Positions 11,028 to 21,094 of a stretch of DNA of 64,000 bases are shown one piece after another (within the stretch, counting starts at the first letter, position 1; every line of letters starts with the position of its first letter). Origin of the DNA: Citrobacter portucalensis (GTDB lineage Bacteria; Pseudomonadota; Gammaproteobacteria; Enterobacterales; Enterobacteriaceae); the NCBI RefSeq assembly GCF_002042885.1, contig NZ_MVFY01000018.1, forward strand, positions 1-64,000, given 5' to 3'. Made by a program: the position numbers and the translations under genes. The notes beneath the pieces are model-generated. The model was not told the DNA's origin. It saw only the letters and a program-made list of their open reading frames with translations, and did no database searches.

Positions 11028-11268
11028 GGTCTTGTACTTATGGGTTATGTCACAGTTGAGAAAACTGACTGCGAACTAAGTTCGTTATTTATGGTCAGTA
11101 GATAGTATTTTGCGCCAAATTGCCATGCAACGAGCAATTTGACGGGCGTAAAAGTTTCGAGTGGTGGCAAAAAGGACACAGATGATTCCGATTGATGTCG
11201 AATGCTTTGCGTAGAGACACTGATGCCACTACTATCGTTCCACTTTCTATGACAATAACGACAGCCTG

Positions 11269-11889
11269 ATGCCAAAATTACGCCTGATTGGATTAACTTT
11301 ACTCGCACTTAGCGCCACTGCAGTCTCTCATGCCGAAGAAAAGCGCTATGTCTCTGACGAACTGAACACCTGGGTCCGCAGCGGTCCGGGAGATAATTAT
11401 CGCCTCGTGGGTACGGTTAACGCCGGCGAGGAAGTCACGCTATTACAGACCGATGCCAACACTAACTACGGCCAGGTGAAAGACAGCACCGGTCGTACCG
11501 CCTGGATCCCGCTGAAAGAGCTGAACAGTACGCCGAGCCTGCGTACCCGCGTTCCCGACCTGGAAAACCAGGTTAAGACCTTGACCGATAAGCTCAATAA
11601 TATCGATACCACGTGGAACCAGCGCACCGCCGATATGCAGCAAAAGGTCGCGCAAAGCGACAGCGTGATCGACGGACTGAAACAAGAAAACCAGAAGCTG
11701 AAAAACGAGCTTATCGTGGCGCAAAAGAAGGTCAGCGCAGCCAACCTTCAGCTTGATGACAAACAGCGCACCATCATCATGCAGTGGTTTATGTACGGTG
11801 GCGGCGTGTTGGGTCTTGGTCTGCTGCTCGGCCTGGTTCTGCCACACATGATCCCAAGCCGTAAACGCAAAGATCGCTGGATGAACTGA
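11269..11889 (+). CDS. ygiM: SH3-domain membrane-anchored protein YgiM
   Basis: The 206-residue protein has a signal peptide (cleavage near SHAEE), a bacterial SH3 domain (about residues 24-90, with WVRSGPGDNYR and GRTAWIPL), a coiled coil (about 95-165) and one C-terminal membrane span (MYGGGVLGLGLLLGLVLPHM) followed by a basic tail. It should project into the periplasm from the inner membrane. It lies just ahead of cca, as in E. coli. The exact role is not established. Confidence 0.92.
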   Translation: MPKLRLIGLTLLALSATAVSHAEEKRYVSDELNTWVRSGPGDNYRLVGTVNAGEEVTLLQTDANTNYGQVKDSTGRTAWIPLKELNSTPSLRTRVPDLENQVKTLTDKLNNIDTTWNQRTADMQQKVAQSDSVIDGLKQENQKLKNELIVAQKKVSAANLQLDDKQRTIIMQWFMYGGGVLGLGLLLGLVLPHMIPSRKRKDRWMN

Positions 11890-11951
11890 ATCGCCTTCTC
11901 CGCCACACTGACATATGATTAAGGGATCATAGTTTGCAAAAGGAAAGTGGC

Positions 11952-13187
11952 GTGAAGATTTATCTGGTCGGTGGTGCTGTTCGGGATGCGTTATTAGGGC
12001 TACCGATTAAAGATAAAGATTGGGTTGTTGTTGGCGCCACGCCGCAAGAGATGCTCGACGCGGGCTACCAGCAGGTAGGCCGCGATTTTCCCGTGTTTCT
12101 GCATCCGCAAACCCGCGAAGAGTATGCGCTGGCGCGTACCGAACGTAAGTCAGGCTCGGGGTATACCGGGTTCACCTGCTATGCCGCCGCAGATGTCACG
12201 CTGGAGGCCGATCTTCAGCGTCGTGACCTGACCATCAACGCAATCGCCCGCGATGACGACGGGGAGATTATCGACCCGTATAACGGACGCGACGATCTGG
12301 AAAACCGTCTGCTGCGCCATGTTTCATCTGCCTTTAGCGAAGATCCGCTGCGCGTGCTGCGCGTGGCGCGCTTTGCTGCCCGCTATGCGCACCTCGGTTT
12401 TCGTATCGCTGACGAAACCATGACGCTGATGCGTGACATGACCACCGCTGGTGAACTGGAGCATCTGACACCAGAGCGGGTGTGGAAAGAAACCGAAGGC
12501 GCATTAACCACCCGTAACCCACAGGTATTTTTCCAGGTCCTGCGCGACTGCGACGCACTGCGCGTCCTGTTTCCGGAAGTGGATGCTTTGTTTGGCGTTC
12601 CAGCCCCCGCACAGTGGCATCCGGAAATCGACACCGGCATTCACACGCTGATGACGCTGTCGATGGCAGCCATGTTAAGTCCGGAGGTCGACGTGCGTTT
12701 TGCTACGCTGTGCCACGATCTTGGCAAGGCATTGACGCCTAAAGCGCTGTGGCCGCGCCATCACGGCCACGGTCCGGCAGGTGTTAAGCTTGTCGAACAA
12801 CTGTGCCAGCGCCTGCGCGTGCCGAATGACATCCGTGATTTAGCCAAACTGGTTTCCGAGTTCCACGACCTCATTCATACCTTCCCGATCCTGCAGCCGA
12901 AAACCATCGTTAAGCTGTTTGATTCCATCGATGCCTGGCGCAAACCGCAGCGCGTGGAGCAAATCGCCCTCACCAGCGAGGCCGATGTGCGTGGGCGAAC
13001 CGGTTTTGAAGCGGCAGATTATCCGCAAGGCAGGCTGTTGCGCGAAGCCTGGCAGGTTGCGCAGGCGGTGCCAACGAAAGACGTGGTTGAAGCTGGATTC
13101 AAAGGTCAGGCAATTCGTGAAGAACTGACCCGACGTCGCATCGCGGCAGTAGCCAGTTGGAAGGAGCAGCGTTGCCCGAAAGCGTAG
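11952..13187 (+). CDS. cca: Multifunctional CCA tRNA nucleotidyltransferase
   Basis: The product adds or repairs the 3' CCA of tRNAs and also has HD-domain phosphatase/phosphodiesterase activity. Visible motifs are [12 protein letters not shown] (residues 5-16), the DxD-type and [10 protein letters not shown] nucleotidyltransferase motifs (to about 115), ERVWKE and the HD site HDLGKALT near residue 255. The GTG at 11952 was chosen because it yields the E. coli start (xKIYLVGG), and AGGAAAG lies 6 bases ahead; a longer in-frame version would overlap this site. Confidence 0.96.
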   Translation: MKIYLVGGAVRDALLGLPIKDKDWVVVGATPQEMLDAGYQQVGRDFPVFLHPQTREEYALARTERKSGSGYTGFTCYAAADVTLEADLQRRDLTINAIARDDDGEIIDPYNGRDDLENRLLRHVSSAFSEDPLRVLRVARFAARYAHLGFRIADETMTLMRDMTTAGELEHLTPERVWKETEGALTTRNPQVFFQVLRDCDALRVLFPEVDALFGVPAPAQWHPEIDTGIHTLMTLSMAAMLSPEVDVRFATLCHDLGKALTPKALWPRHHGHGPAGVKLVEQLCQRLRVPNDIRDLAKLVSEFHDLIHTFPILQPKTIVKLFDSIDAWRKPQRVEQIALTSEADVRGRTGFEAADYPQGRLLREAWQVAQAVPTKDVVEAGFKGQAIREELTRRRIAAVASWKEQRCPKA

Positions 13188-13204
13188 ACACTGCGTTGCC
13201 GAAT

Positions 13205-13283
13205 GCGCTGTGCTTATCCGGCCTACAGGTTCGAAACGGATATAACCCGTAGGCCGGATAAGGCAGAACGCCGCCATCCGGCA
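13205..13283. repeat. REP pair between cca and uppP
   Basis: Inverted copies GCTTATCCGGCCTAC and GTAGGCCGGATAAGGC, with the flanking element GCCGCCATCCGGC, form a BIME. It lies between the convergent cca and uppP genes. Confidence 0.86.
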
Positions 13284-13296
13284 CCACGGTAAGTCA

Positions 13297-14115
13297 TCAG
13301 AAGAACACGACGTAAACGGCAGCCGCCACAATAAAGCGGTAAATCGCAAACGGAATGAACGAGATGCGTTTAATCAGTTGCAGGAAGGTTTTGATCGCCA
13401 CCAGCGCCACGATAAACGCCGTCACAAATCCGACTGCAAACATCGGGATATCTGATGCGCTGAGGAAAGACCAGCTCTTGTAGAGATCCAGCGCCGTCGC
13501 GCCCATCATCATCGGCACGGCCAGCAGGAAGGAGAATTCAGAGGCCGCGTAACGACTCACGCCCATCAGCATGCCGCCAGAAATCGTCGCCCCGGAGCGA
13601 GAAAAACCCGGCCACAGCGCCAGACACTGGAAACAGCCAATCATAAACGCCTGGCGATAGGTCATATCATCCAGCCCCGGCGCACGCGGCTCCTTCGGCT
13701 TCAGGCATTCTGCGGCAATCAGCAGTACACCCCCCACCACCAGCGCATACATCACGTTGATCGGGTTAAACAGCGATTTGATGGTGTCGTGGAAGATTAG
13801 CCCCAGTACCACGGCTGGAATCATCCCCAACAGGATATGTCCCAGCGTCAGTCGACCTTTGCCAGTGCCTTCATGCGGAGCCTTGCCGAAGTGAATGCCG
13901 ATCAGGCCAAACAGACGTCGCCAGAACATCACCACAACGGCCAGGATAGAACCTAACTGGATAACCACTTCGAATGTTTTTGCAGTGTCACCCTCAAAAC
14001 CCAACAGGTGGCCAACAATAATCATATGGCCAGTACTGGAAACGGGTAAAAATTCCGTCAATCCTTCGACCACACCCAAAATTGCCGCCACCAGCAGCGA
14101 GTGCATATCACTCAT
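13297..14115 (-). CDS. uppP: Undecaprenyl-diphosphate phosphatase (BacA/UppP)
   Basis: The 272-residue multi-span inner-membrane protein recycles undecaprenyl pyrophosphate, the lipid carrier for peptidoglycan and O-antigen, and gives bacitracin resistance. The family motifs [17 protein letters not shown] (about residues 14-30) and [10 protein letters not shown] (about 170) carry the catalytic Glu, Ser and Arg. The start at 14115 (MSDMHSLL) follows E. coli; nine further upstream codons lack family support. Confidence 0.97.
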   Translation of the reverse strand: MSDMHSLLVAAILGVVEGLTEFLPVSSTGHMIIVGHLLGFEGDTAKTFEVVIQLGSILAVVVMFWRRLFGLIGIHFGKAPHEGTGKGRLTLGHILLGMIPAVVLGLIFHDTIKSLFNPINVMYALVVGGVLLIAAECLKPKEPRAPGLDDMTYRQAFMIGCFQCLALWPGFSRSGATISGGMLMGVSRYAASEFSFLLAVPMMMGATALDLYKSWSFLSASDIPMFAVGFVTAFIVALVAIKTFLQLIKRISFIPFAIYRFIVAAAVYVVFF

Positions 14116-14201
14116 TAATAAACCCCTAGATAGAGAAACCACGGCAAAAAAGAGCCGACGAAAGGACCCTTTTATACCCGTTTGTTTTAGAAATTATTAA
14201 A

Positions 14202-14570
14202 TTAATTATTTTCTTTCAGATTATTGCCACGCTCAATGATAACCCCGACGTTCGCCGCACGGGCTACCGCGCCAGGTTTACTGAGTTTGATCCGTACCCA
14301 GGGAGAATTAAAGCGGCTAAGCAGGAGATCTGCCACCTCTTCCGCAACCCGTTCTACCAGCGCAAAGCGCCCACCTTCCACATGATTAACAACCGTTTGA
14401 GCAATATCAGCATAGCTCAGGCAATCAGCCACATCATCGCTTTTAGCCGATTTGCGGTTATCCCATGCCATTTCGATATCGAACACCAACCGTTGTTCGA
14501 TCGTTTGTTCCCAGTCGTAAACACCAATAGTGGTGATTACAGAAAGTTGCTCTATAAATACAATATCCAT
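14202..14570 (-). CDS. folB: Dihydroneopterin aldolase
   Basis: The 122-residue product is almost identical to E. coli FolB. It cleaves and epimerises 7,8-dihydroneopterin in folate synthesis. The motif GVYDWEQ (about residue 17), SYADIAQ, ERVAEEVADLLL and the conserved lysine in RIKLSKPGAV are present. The start at 14570 was chosen to match MDIVFIEQL. It is divergent from plsY. Confidence 0.97.
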   Translation of the reverse strand: MDIVFIEQLSVITTIGVYDWEQTIEQRLVFDIEMAWDNRKSAKSDDVADCLSYADIAQTVVNHVEGGRFALVERVAEEVADLLLSRFNSPWVRIKLSKPGAVARAANVGVIIERGNNLKENN

Positions 14571-14676
14571 CACGACCTGCCTGCTTTTTGGCTAACCCGG
14601 ATACCACTTCCGGCGAAATATGCGTATTATCCACAGAAGTAGCGTTTTACACGACATTTTCAAAACGGAACAGCTT

Positions 14677-15294
14677 ATGAGTGCAATCGCGCCTGGAATG
14701 ATTATCTTCGCGTACCTCTGTGGCTCAATTTCCAGTGCTATTCTGGTATGCCGCCTTGCTGGATTGCCGGACCCGCGCGACAGCGGCTCTGGGAACCCGG
14801 GCGCGACAAACGTGCTGCGCATCGGTGGCAAGGGAGCCGCCGTCGCGGTACTGATTTTCGACGTCCTGAAAGGTATGTTACCCGTCTGGGGTGCCTATGC
14901 GCTAGGCGTCAGCCCCTTCTGGCTGGGATTGATCGCAATCGCCGCCTGTCTGGGCCACATTTGGCCGGTGTTCTTCGGCTTTAAAGGTGGGAAAGGCGTT
15001 GCCACAGCCTTTGGCGCGATTGCGCCGATTGGTTGGGACTTAACTGGCGTGATGGCAGGGACCTGGCTGCTGACCGTCTTGTTGAGCGGCTACTCGTCGT
15101 TAGGCGCTATCGTCAGCGCGTTGATCGCCCCTTTTTACGTCTGGTGGTTCAATCCCCAGTTCACTTTTCCGGTGTCCATGCTGTCGTGCTTAATTCTGCT
15201 ACGTCACCATGACAACATTCAGCGTCTGTGGCGTCGTCAGGAGCCGAAGATCTGGACCAAACTGAAGAAAAAACGCGAACGAGACCCCGAGTGA
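14677..15294 (+). CDS. plsY: Glycerol-3-phosphate acyltransferase PlsY
   Basis: The 205-residue inner-membrane protein transfers acyl groups from acyl-phosphate to glycerol 3-phosphate, the first step of phospholipid synthesis. Its three conserved motifs are GSGNPGATN (about 36-44), [17 protein letters not shown] (about 91-107) and the ALIAPFY region. The start at 14677 gives the E. coli N-terminus MSAIAPGM; an in-frame extension to 14620 lies in the folB/plsY promoter region and is unlikely. Confidence 0.96.
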   Translation: MSAIAPGMIIFAYLCGSISSAILVCRLAGLPDPRDSGSGNPGATNVLRIGGKGAAVAVLIFDVLKGMLPVWGAYALGVSPFWLGLIAIAACLGHIWPVFFGFKGGKGVATAFGAIAPIGWDLTGVMAGTWLLTVLLSGYSSLGAIVSALIAPFYVWWFNPQFTFPVSMLSCLILLRHHDNIQRLWRRQEPKIWTKLKKKRERDPE

Positions 15295-15302
15295 ATTTAT
15301 TG

Positions 15303-15334
15303 TCGGATAGCGACGCAACGGCGTCTTATCCGGC
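15303..15334. repeat. Single REP palindrome between plsY and ttdR
   Basis: The sequence GTCGGATAGCGACGC-aac-GGCGTCTTATCCGGC is one REP hairpin. It lies between the convergent plsY and ttdR genes and slightly overlaps the 3' end of ttdR. Confidence 0.8.
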
Positions 15335-16267
15335 GTGGGGGATGTGATACCCCTCCACCGGTTTGCCTAATCGGTTCTGACACCACGTCGCCAGAAATTC
15401 CACGCACACGCGCAGCTTCACGCTGCGATACAGCGGCTCCTGATAAACCGCCCAGATATTGGCGCTCTGCGCATAGTCCGGCAGCACACGCACCAGTTCA
15501 CCGCTGGCCAGAAACGGCTGCACATCCCATTCAGAACGCAGCATGATCCCTTTTCCCTGTAGCGCCCACTGCAACACAATCTCACCGCTGTTAGAGGAAA
15601 GATGTCCCGCCACCTTGACCGACTTTTTCTCCTGACCATTGTCCAGTTCCCACACTCCGTGAGTCATATCGCGTTCTTTGGTGACCAGACAATCATGACG
15701 ACTTAATTCCTGTAACGTCATCGGCTCACCGTATTTTTGTAAATACGGTGGGGCCGCACACAATATTCTTTTGTTTTTCGTTAACAAATGCGCAATATAA
15801 TAATCCGGTATCTCGTCATTAATACGAATATCTAAATCGATATTATCCTGCGCCAAATCAATTTGCCGATCGTAAAGCTCAAAATGCACCTGTAATTCAG
15901 GGTAGCTATGCATCAATTCGGTAATTGCCGGTGCAATATAACTGCGCCCAAAGCCAAAACTACAGCCGATACGAATCATCCCTGCCGGGCGCGTTTTGAG
16001 TTGCGTGACGTCATCGACCAGATGCTGATAGCCCGCGAGGATCGCCTGCGCATGTTCATAGCAACGTTGACCACTTTCCGTGAGCGCTACACCACGCGCA
16101 GAGCGGCTTAGCAGCGTCGTCCCAAGCGTGGACTCTAGGATCTGAATGCGTTTTGTCACAAACGCCGGCGTTTGCCCCAGCGTCGCGGCGGCGGCGCTGA
16201 AGCTACCGCTATGCACAATTTCAACCAACACCTGCAGGTCTTTCGCAAGGGGATACGTGTTCAGCAT
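15326..16267 (-). CDS. ttdR: LysR-type activator of L-tartrate utilisation
   Basis: The product of about 313 residues is a LysR regulator with an N-terminal winged HTH ([21 protein letters not shown], about residues 20-40) and a periplasmic-binding-like effector domain. It matches E. coli TtdR (YgiP), which activates ttdABT with tartrate under anaerobic conditions. The start at 16267 ([12 protein letters not shown]) follows E. coli. It is divergent from ttdA with a 213-bp shared control region. Confidence 0.95.
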   Translation of the reverse strand: MLNTYPLAKDLQVLVEIVHSGSFSAAAATLGQTPAFVTKRIQILESTLGTTLLSRSARGVALTESGQRCYEHAQAILAGYQHLVDDVTQLKTRPAGMIRIGCSFGFGRSYIAPAITELMHSYPELQVHFELYDRQIDLAQDNIDLDIRINDEIPDYYIAHLLTKNKRILCAAPPYLQKYGEPMTLQELSRHDCLVTKERDMTHGVWELDNGQEKKSVKVAGHLSSNSGEIVLQWALQGKGIMLRSEWDVQPFLASGELVRVLPDYAQSANIWAVYQEPLYRSVKLRVCVEFLATWCQNRLGKPVEGYHIPHAG

Positions 16268-16480
16268 GATCGGTCTATCCGTAATGTTGTTCACCGCAGT
16301 GTAATTCTCTCATGCGTCTTAAACCCTGCCTTTGCGCAATTTTTATTGCCTTATCCGGACATCATTCACGAACTGTTAATTAGATATTCACAGTGGCAAA
16401 TAATATTAATCCACATTTTTAGTGGTAGTTTGTGGCGGAGAATTTATTTCCAGATAAATAAAAGAACTGGAGTTAACAAG

Positions 16481-17389
16481 ATGAGCAATCAAAATAACCA
16501 AAATGCGATAAATACGCTGACGAACATTGTCGCTGATTTTACCGCCATGATTTCTACCCGCATGCCCGATGACGTCGTGGATAAATTAAAACAGCTGCGT
16601 GAAGGCGAAACCTCGCCGATGGGTAAAATCATCTACCACACCATGTTTGACAACATGCAGAAAGCTATCGACCTGAACCGCCCAGCCTGTCAGGACACCG
16701 GCGAGATTATGTTCTTCGTGAAGGTCGGTTCCCGTTTTCCGCTCCTCGGCAAACTGCAAAGCATTCTGAAGCAGGCCGTTGAAGACGCCACGGTAAAAGC
16801 GCCGCTGCGCCATAACGCGGTCGAGATTTTTGACGAAGTGAATACCGGCAAAAATACAGGTACCGGTGTGCCGTGGGTCACCTGGGACATCATCCCTGAT
16901 AACGATGACGCGGAAATCGAAGTCTACATGGCAGGCGGCGGCTGTACGCTGCCGGGACGCTCGAAAGTGTTAATGCCTTCTGAGGGCTACGAAGGTGTGG
17001 TGAAATTTGTTTTTGAAAATATCTCCACGCTGGCAGTCAACGCCTGTCCGCCAGTGCTGGTGGGCGTAGGTATTGCCACCTCCGTAGAAACCGCCGCCGT
17101 TCTTTCTCGTAAAGCGGTGCTGCGCCCTATCGGCTCACGTCATCCGAATCCGAAAGCGGCCGAGCTGGAACTGCGTCTGGAAGAAGGACTTAACCGTCTG
17201 GGCATTGGTCCGCAAGGATTGACCGGTAATAGCTCGGTGATGGGCGTGCATATCGAATCCGCCGCGCGCCACCCGTCGACTATCGGCGTTGCCGTCTCTA
17301 CTGGCTGCTGGGCCCACCGTCGCGGCACGCTGTTGGTTCATGCTGACCTCTCCTTCGAAAACCTGTCTCACACCCGGAGCGCGTTATGA
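16481..17389 (+). CDS. ttdA: L(+)-tartrate dehydratase alpha subunit
   Basis: The 302-residue subunit belongs to the class I fumarase/tartrate dehydratase family with an oxygen-labile [4Fe-4S] cluster. With TtdB it converts L-tartrate to oxaloacetate. Likely cluster-binding cysteines are in [14 protein letters not shown] and [10 protein letters not shown]. The start at 16481 was chosen for the family N-terminus and the Shine-Dalgarno CTGGAG; a longer in-frame version would run through the regulatory region into ttdR. ttdB overlaps by 4 bases. Confidence 0.97.
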   Translation: MSNQNNQNAINTLTNIVADFTAMISTRMPDDVVDKLKQLREGETSPMGKIIYHTMFDNMQKAIDLNRPACQDTGEIMFFVKVGSRFPLLGKLQSILKQAVEDATVKAPLRHNAVEIFDEVNTGKNTGTGVPWVTWDIIPDNDDAEIEVYMAGGGCTLPGRSKVLMPSEGYEGVVKFVFENISTLAVNACPPVLVGVGIATSVETAAVLSRKAVLRPIGSRHPNPKAAELELRLEEGLNRLGIGPQGLTGNSSVMGVHIESAARHPSTIGVAVSTGCWAHRRGTLLVHADLSFENLSHTRSAL

Positions 17390-17991
17390 AAAAGATCCTC
17401 ACAACCCCGATCAAAGCCGAAGATCTGGCAGACATTCGCGTTGGCGATGTCATTTACCTGACCGGTACGCTGGTGACCTGCCGTGACGTTTGCCACCGCC
17501 GCCTGATCGAACTGAAGCGCCCGATTCCTTATGACCTGAACGGCAAAGCCATTTTCCACGCGGGCCCGATCGTACGTAAGAACGGTGAAAAATGGGAAAT
17601 GGTTTCCGTCGGCCCAACCACCAGCATGCGTATGGAAGCGTTTGAGAAAGACTTTATCGAACAGACTGGCGTCAAACTGGTAGTCGGCAAGGGCGGCATG
17701 GGACCGCTGACGGAAGAAGGTTGCAAGCAGTTTAAAGCGCTGCACGTCATCTTCCCGGCAGGCTGCGCGGTCGTGGCGGCAACCCAGGTTGAGGAGATCG
17801 AAGAGGTGCACTGGACGGAACTCGGCATGCCGGAGTCCCTGTGGGTGTGTCGGGTAAAAGAGTTCGGCCCGCTGATCGTTTCCATCGATACCCACGGCAA
17901 TAACCTGATCGCTGAAAACAAAAAGCTGTTCGCTGAACGTCGCGACCCTATCGTCGATGAAATCTGCGAGCACGTGCATTACATCAAATAA
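17386..17991 (+). CDS. ttdB: L(+)-tartrate dehydratase beta subunit
   Basis: The 201-residue protein corresponds to the C-terminal swivelling domain of class I fumarases. Motifs [19 protein letters not shown] and GPTTSMRME match E. coli TtdB. It pairs with TtdA in a heterotetramer. The ATGA overlap with ttdA implies translational coupling, and ttdT follows 48 bp later. Confidence 0.97.
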   Translation: MKKILTTPIKAEDLADIRVGDVIYLTGTLVTCRDVCHRRLIELKRPIPYDLNGKAIFHAGPIVRKNGEKWEMVSVGPTTSMRMEAFEKDFIEQTGVKLVVGKGGMGPLTEEGCKQFKALHVIFPAGCAVVAATQVEEIEEVHWTELGMPESLWVCRVKEFGPLIVSIDTHGNNLIAENKKLFAERRDPIVDEICEHVHYIK

Positions 17992-18039
17992 CCCTCCCGG
18001 AGAGGCGCTACGCCTCTCCCCTTTCGTAGGGATACAACA

Positions 18040-19503
18040 ATGGCACCTTTAGCTGGTTGGTGGCGATACCTGGCTCCGCTGGTGGTCATCGCCATTATTG
18101 CTGTTCTACCCGTCCCCACCGGTCTTGAGAGCCACACCTGGCTCTATTTTGCCGTCTTTACCGGTGTGATTGTCGGGCTTATTCTGGAACCTGTACCTGG
18201 CGCGGTAGTGGCGATGATTGGCATTTCGATCATCGCCGTCCTTTCACCGTGGCTGCTGTTCAGCCCGGAGCAACTCGCGCAGGACAGTTTTAAATTTACC
18301 GCCAAATCGCTGTCGTGGGCGGTATCTGGCTTTTCAAACTCGGTCATCTGGCTGATCTTCGCGGCCTTTATGTTTGGTACTGGCTATGAGAAAACCGGAC
18401 TCGGTCGGCGAATCGCGCTGATGCTGGTGAAAAAGATGGGGCATAGGACGCTGTTTCTCGGCTATGCGGTGATGTTCTCCGAACTTATCCTCGCTCCCGT
18501 CACACCTTCCAACTCCGCCCGTGGGGCCGGAATAATCTACCCGATTATCCGCAACCTGCCGCCGCTGTATAACTCACAACCCAATAGCGCCAGTTCACGC
18601 TCTATTGGCTCGTACATCATGTGGATGGGCATTGTCGCTGACTGCGTTACCAGCGCCATTTTCTTAACGGCAATGGCGCCGAACCTGCTGTTGATCGGTC
18701 TGATGAAAGGCGCGTCCCACACCGCGCTGAGCTGGGGTGACTGGTTCTTAGGCATGCTGCCGCTGAGCATTTTGCTGGTGCTGATTGTGCCGTGGCTGGC
18801 GTACGTGTTGTATCCACCGGTGCTGAAATCCGGTGATCAGGTTCCACGCTGGGCGGATACCGAACTAAAAGCGATGGGACCGCTCTGCGCTCGCGAGAAA
18901 AAGATGCTGGTGCTGATGGTCGGCGCGCTGGTGCTGTGGATCTTCGGCGGCGATTATATTGACGCTGCGATGGTCGGATACAGCGTGGTGGCGTTGATGC
19001 TGGTGCTGCGCATCATTAGCTGGGATGACATCGTCAGCAATAAAGCCGCATGGAACGTCTTTTTCTGGCTGGCCTCGCTGATCACGCTGGCCACCGGGCT
19101 CAATAACACCGGTTTTATTACCTGGTTCGGCAAGCTGCTGGCAAACGGGCTGAGCGGTTATTCGCCGATGATGGTGATGGTAGCGCTGATCGTGGTGTTC
19201 TATCTGCTGCGTTACTTCTTTGCCAGCGCCACAGCCTATACCTCCGCCCTCGCACCGATGATGATTGCCGCCGCGCTGGCAATGCCGGAAATCCCGCTAC
19301 CGGTCTTCTGCCTGATGGTTGGCGCCGCCATTGGTCTGGGCAGCATTCTGACCCCGTACGCCACCGGCCCTAGCCCTATCTACTACGGAAGCGGCTATTT
19401 ACCAACAGTGGATTACTGGCGACTCGGTGCTATTTTTGGCCTGATTTTCCTCGTGCTGCTGGTGATTACCGGTCTGGTCTGGATGCCCCTCGTTTTACTG
19501 TAA
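18040..19503 (+). CDS. ttdT: L-tartrate/succinate antiporter
   Basis: The 487-residue protein has about 12 hydrophobic segments and belongs to the DASS/CitT carboxylate carriers, with conserved MFSELILAPVTPSNSARGAGI (about 147-167) and ILTPYATGPSPIYYGSGY (about 446-463). It imports L-tartrate in exchange for succinate during anaerobic growth, completing the TtdAB pathway. It ends before a GC-rich hairpin. Confidence 0.96.
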   Translation: MAPLAGWWRYLAPLVVIAIIAVLPVPTGLESHTWLYFAVFTGVIVGLILEPVPGAVVAMIGISIIAVLSPWLLFSPEQLAQDSFKFTAKSLSWAVSGFSNSVIWLIFAAFMFGTGYEKTGLGRRIALMLVKKMGHRTLFLGYAVMFSELILAPVTPSNSARGAGIIYPIIRNLPPLYNSQPNSASSRSIGSYIMWMGIVADCVTSAIFLTAMAPNLLLIGLMKGASHTALSWGDWFLGMLPLSILLVLIVPWLAYVLYPPVLKSGDQVPRWADTELKAMGPLCAREKKMLVLMVGALVLWIFGGDYIDAAMVGYSVVALMLVLRIISWDDIVSNKAAWNVFFWLASLITLATGLNNTGFITWFGKLLANGLSGYSPMMVMVALIVVFYLLRYFFASATAYTSALAPMMIAAALAMPEIPLPVFCLMVGAAIGLGSILTPYATGPSPIYYGSGYLPTVDYWRLGAIFGLIFLVLLVITGLVWMPLVLL

Positions 19504-19512
19504 AACCCTGGT

Positions 19513-19536
19513 GGGGCGACGTATTGTCGCCCCTTT
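19513..19536 (+). terminator. Probable terminator of the ttd operon
   Basis: The perfect stem GGGGCGAC-gtatt-GTCGCCCC is followed by a short T-rich run. It separates ttdT from the urease genes. Confidence 0.75.
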
Positions 19537-19626
19537 ATCCATAAGCTTCTCATATGATCGATTTCCCGATGCGCTGAGGCATACTTTTTTGTATGCAAAC
19601 ACCCTCATGCTGATAGGGGAAACGCT

Positions 19627-20451
19627 CTGGACACGGTTGCGCACGAGACACTCACACTGGGCTGGCAGGCCGAACTGGATCTGCATTTTACCTGCACCGG
19701 GCACAAAACGGTGCTCGCCTCGGCGCGTCATCATGGTCCATTGACGGTTCAACGCCCGTTTTACCCGGAAGAGGACGTTTGCCATCTCTATTTGCTTCAT
19801 CCACCGGCGGGGATCGTCGGCGGGGATGAGCTCCATATCGCCGTAACGCTCGACGAAAACAGCCACGCGTTAATCACCCAGCCTGGCGCGGGAAAGTTTT
19901 ACCGCAGCCGTGGACCGCAGGCATTGCTGCGCCAGCATTTTACCCTCGCACCCCACGCGACGCTGGAGTGGCTGCCGCAGGATACGATCCTCTTTCCCGG
20001 CGCCAACGCCGCTATTCAGACCGTCTTTCATCTGACATCCGCAAGCCGCCTGCTGGCCTGGGATCTGCTGTGTCTTGGCCGACCGGTTATGCAGGAGACC
20101 TTCAGTTACGGCACGCTGCAAAACCGCCAGGAAGTATGGCGAGATGGGCAGCCACTGCTGATAGAACGCTTGCAGTTGCAGGAGGGGAATCTGAGCGGCG
20201 TCGCACATCATCCCTGGGTCGGCACGTTGCTGTGTTATCCGGCCAGCGAACATATGCTCGAGGGCACGCGGGAGCGGCTTACGGCGCTTGGCGATTACGC
20301 CGGGGCAACGCTTAACGATTCGCTGCTGACAATCCGTTTTCTTGCTAGCGACAACCTGGTTGTCCAGCGCGTTATGCGCGACATCTGGCAATTTCTGCGC
20401 CCGCTGCTGACACACAAAGCGCCCGTACTCCCGCGAATCTGGCAAACCTAA
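19627..20451 (+). CDS. ureD: Urease accessory protein UreD
   Basis: UreD binds apo-urease and carries the UreF-UreG complex that delivers nickel. Conserved stretches [33 protein letters not shown] and PVLPRIW match Klebsiella UreD. The conserved N-terminal block [10 protein letters not shown] is encoded upstream of the first GTG, and no ATG, GTG or TTG in frame precedes it. CTG at 19627 lies 6 bases after AGGGGA and gives 274 residues, the family length, so I place the start there. It is the first gene of ureDABCEFG. Confidence 0.88.
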   Translation: MDTVAHETLTLGWQAELDLHFTCTGHKTVLASARHHGPLTVQRPFYPEEDVCHLYLLHPPAGIVGGDELHIAVTLDENSHALITQPGAGKFYRSRGPQALLRQHFTLAPHATLEWLPQDTILFPGANAAIQTVFHLTSASRLLAWDLLCLGRPVMQETFSYGTLQNRQEVWRDGQPLLIERLQLQEGNLSGVAHHPWVGTLLCYPASEHMLEGTRERLTALGDYAGATLNDSLLTIRFLASDNLVVQRVMRDIWQFLRPLLTHKAPVLPRIWQT

Positions 20452-20461
20452 GAGAACCCTT

Positions 20462-20764
20462 ATGGAACTGACTCCCAGAGAAAAAGACAAGCTGTTGCTA
20501 TTTACCGCCGCGCTGGTGGCGGAACGTCGCCTGGCCCGCGGGCTGAAGCTGAACTACCCGGAATCGGTGGCGCTAATTAGCGCTTTCATCATGGAAGGGG
20601 CGCGGGACGGGCAAACCGTGGCCGCGCTGATGGAAGACGGGCGTCACGTCCTGCGCCGCGATCAGGTGATGGAAGGCGTACCGGAGATGATCCCGGATAT
20701 TCAGGTTGAAGCCACATTTCCGGACGGATCGAAGCTGGTCACCGTCCACAATCCGATCGTCTAA
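20462..20764 (+). CDS. ureA: Urease gamma subunit
   Basis: The 100-residue product starts [23 protein letters not shown] and contains [20 protein letters not shown], the UreA signature. It forms the (UreABC)3 enzyme hydrolysing urea to ammonia and carbamate. It begins 11 bp after ureD and ends 10 bp before ureB. Confidence 0.98.
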   Translation: MELTPREKDKLLLFTAALVAERRLARGLKLNYPESVALISAFIMEGARDGQTVAALMEDGRHVLRRDQVMEGVPEMIPDIQVEATFPDGSKLVTVHNPIV

Positions 20765-20773
20765 GGAGCGGCA

Positions 20774-21094
20774 ATGATCCCAGGTGAATATCAGATCGCA
20801 AAAGGCAGTATCGCACTTAATCAGGGGCGAGAGATCTGCACGATCGTGGTGGAAAATCATGGCGACAGACCCATCCAGGTGGGATCGCACTACCACTTTT
20901 ACGAAGTGAACCCGGCGCTGCGCTTTGACAGGCTGGCCGCACGCGGTTTTCGTCTGAACATTGCTGCGGGCACAGCGGTGCGTTTTGAGCCGGGACAAAA
21001 ACGCGAAGTCGAACTGGTGCGCGTTGCTGGTGCACAAAGGATCGTGGGTTTTCGCAGCGAAGTGATGGGCGCACTGGAGGCAGATAATGAGTGA
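20774..21094 (+). CDS. ureB: Urease beta subunit
   Basis: The 106-residue product has the UreB signature [31 protein letters not shown] and [12 protein letters not shown]. It is a structural subunit packed around UreC. The gene overlaps the start of ureC by 8 bases, which suggests coupled translation. Confidence 0.98.
   Translation: MIPGEYQIAKGSIALNQGREICTIVVENHGDRPIQVGSHYHFYEVNPALRFDRLAARGFRLNIAAGTAVRFEPGQKREVELVRVAGAQRIVGFRSEVMGALEADNE

Noticed and set aside
16172-16480. N-terminal extension of ttdA reaching into ttdR
   Set aside because: The extended part has no similarity to tartrate dehydratase and covers the divergent promoter region.
19711-20451. Shorter ureD beginning at a GTG at 19711
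   Set aside because: It would lose the conserved [10 protein letters not shown] block of UreD; the CTG start at 19627 keeps it and has a well-placed Shine-Dalgarno.
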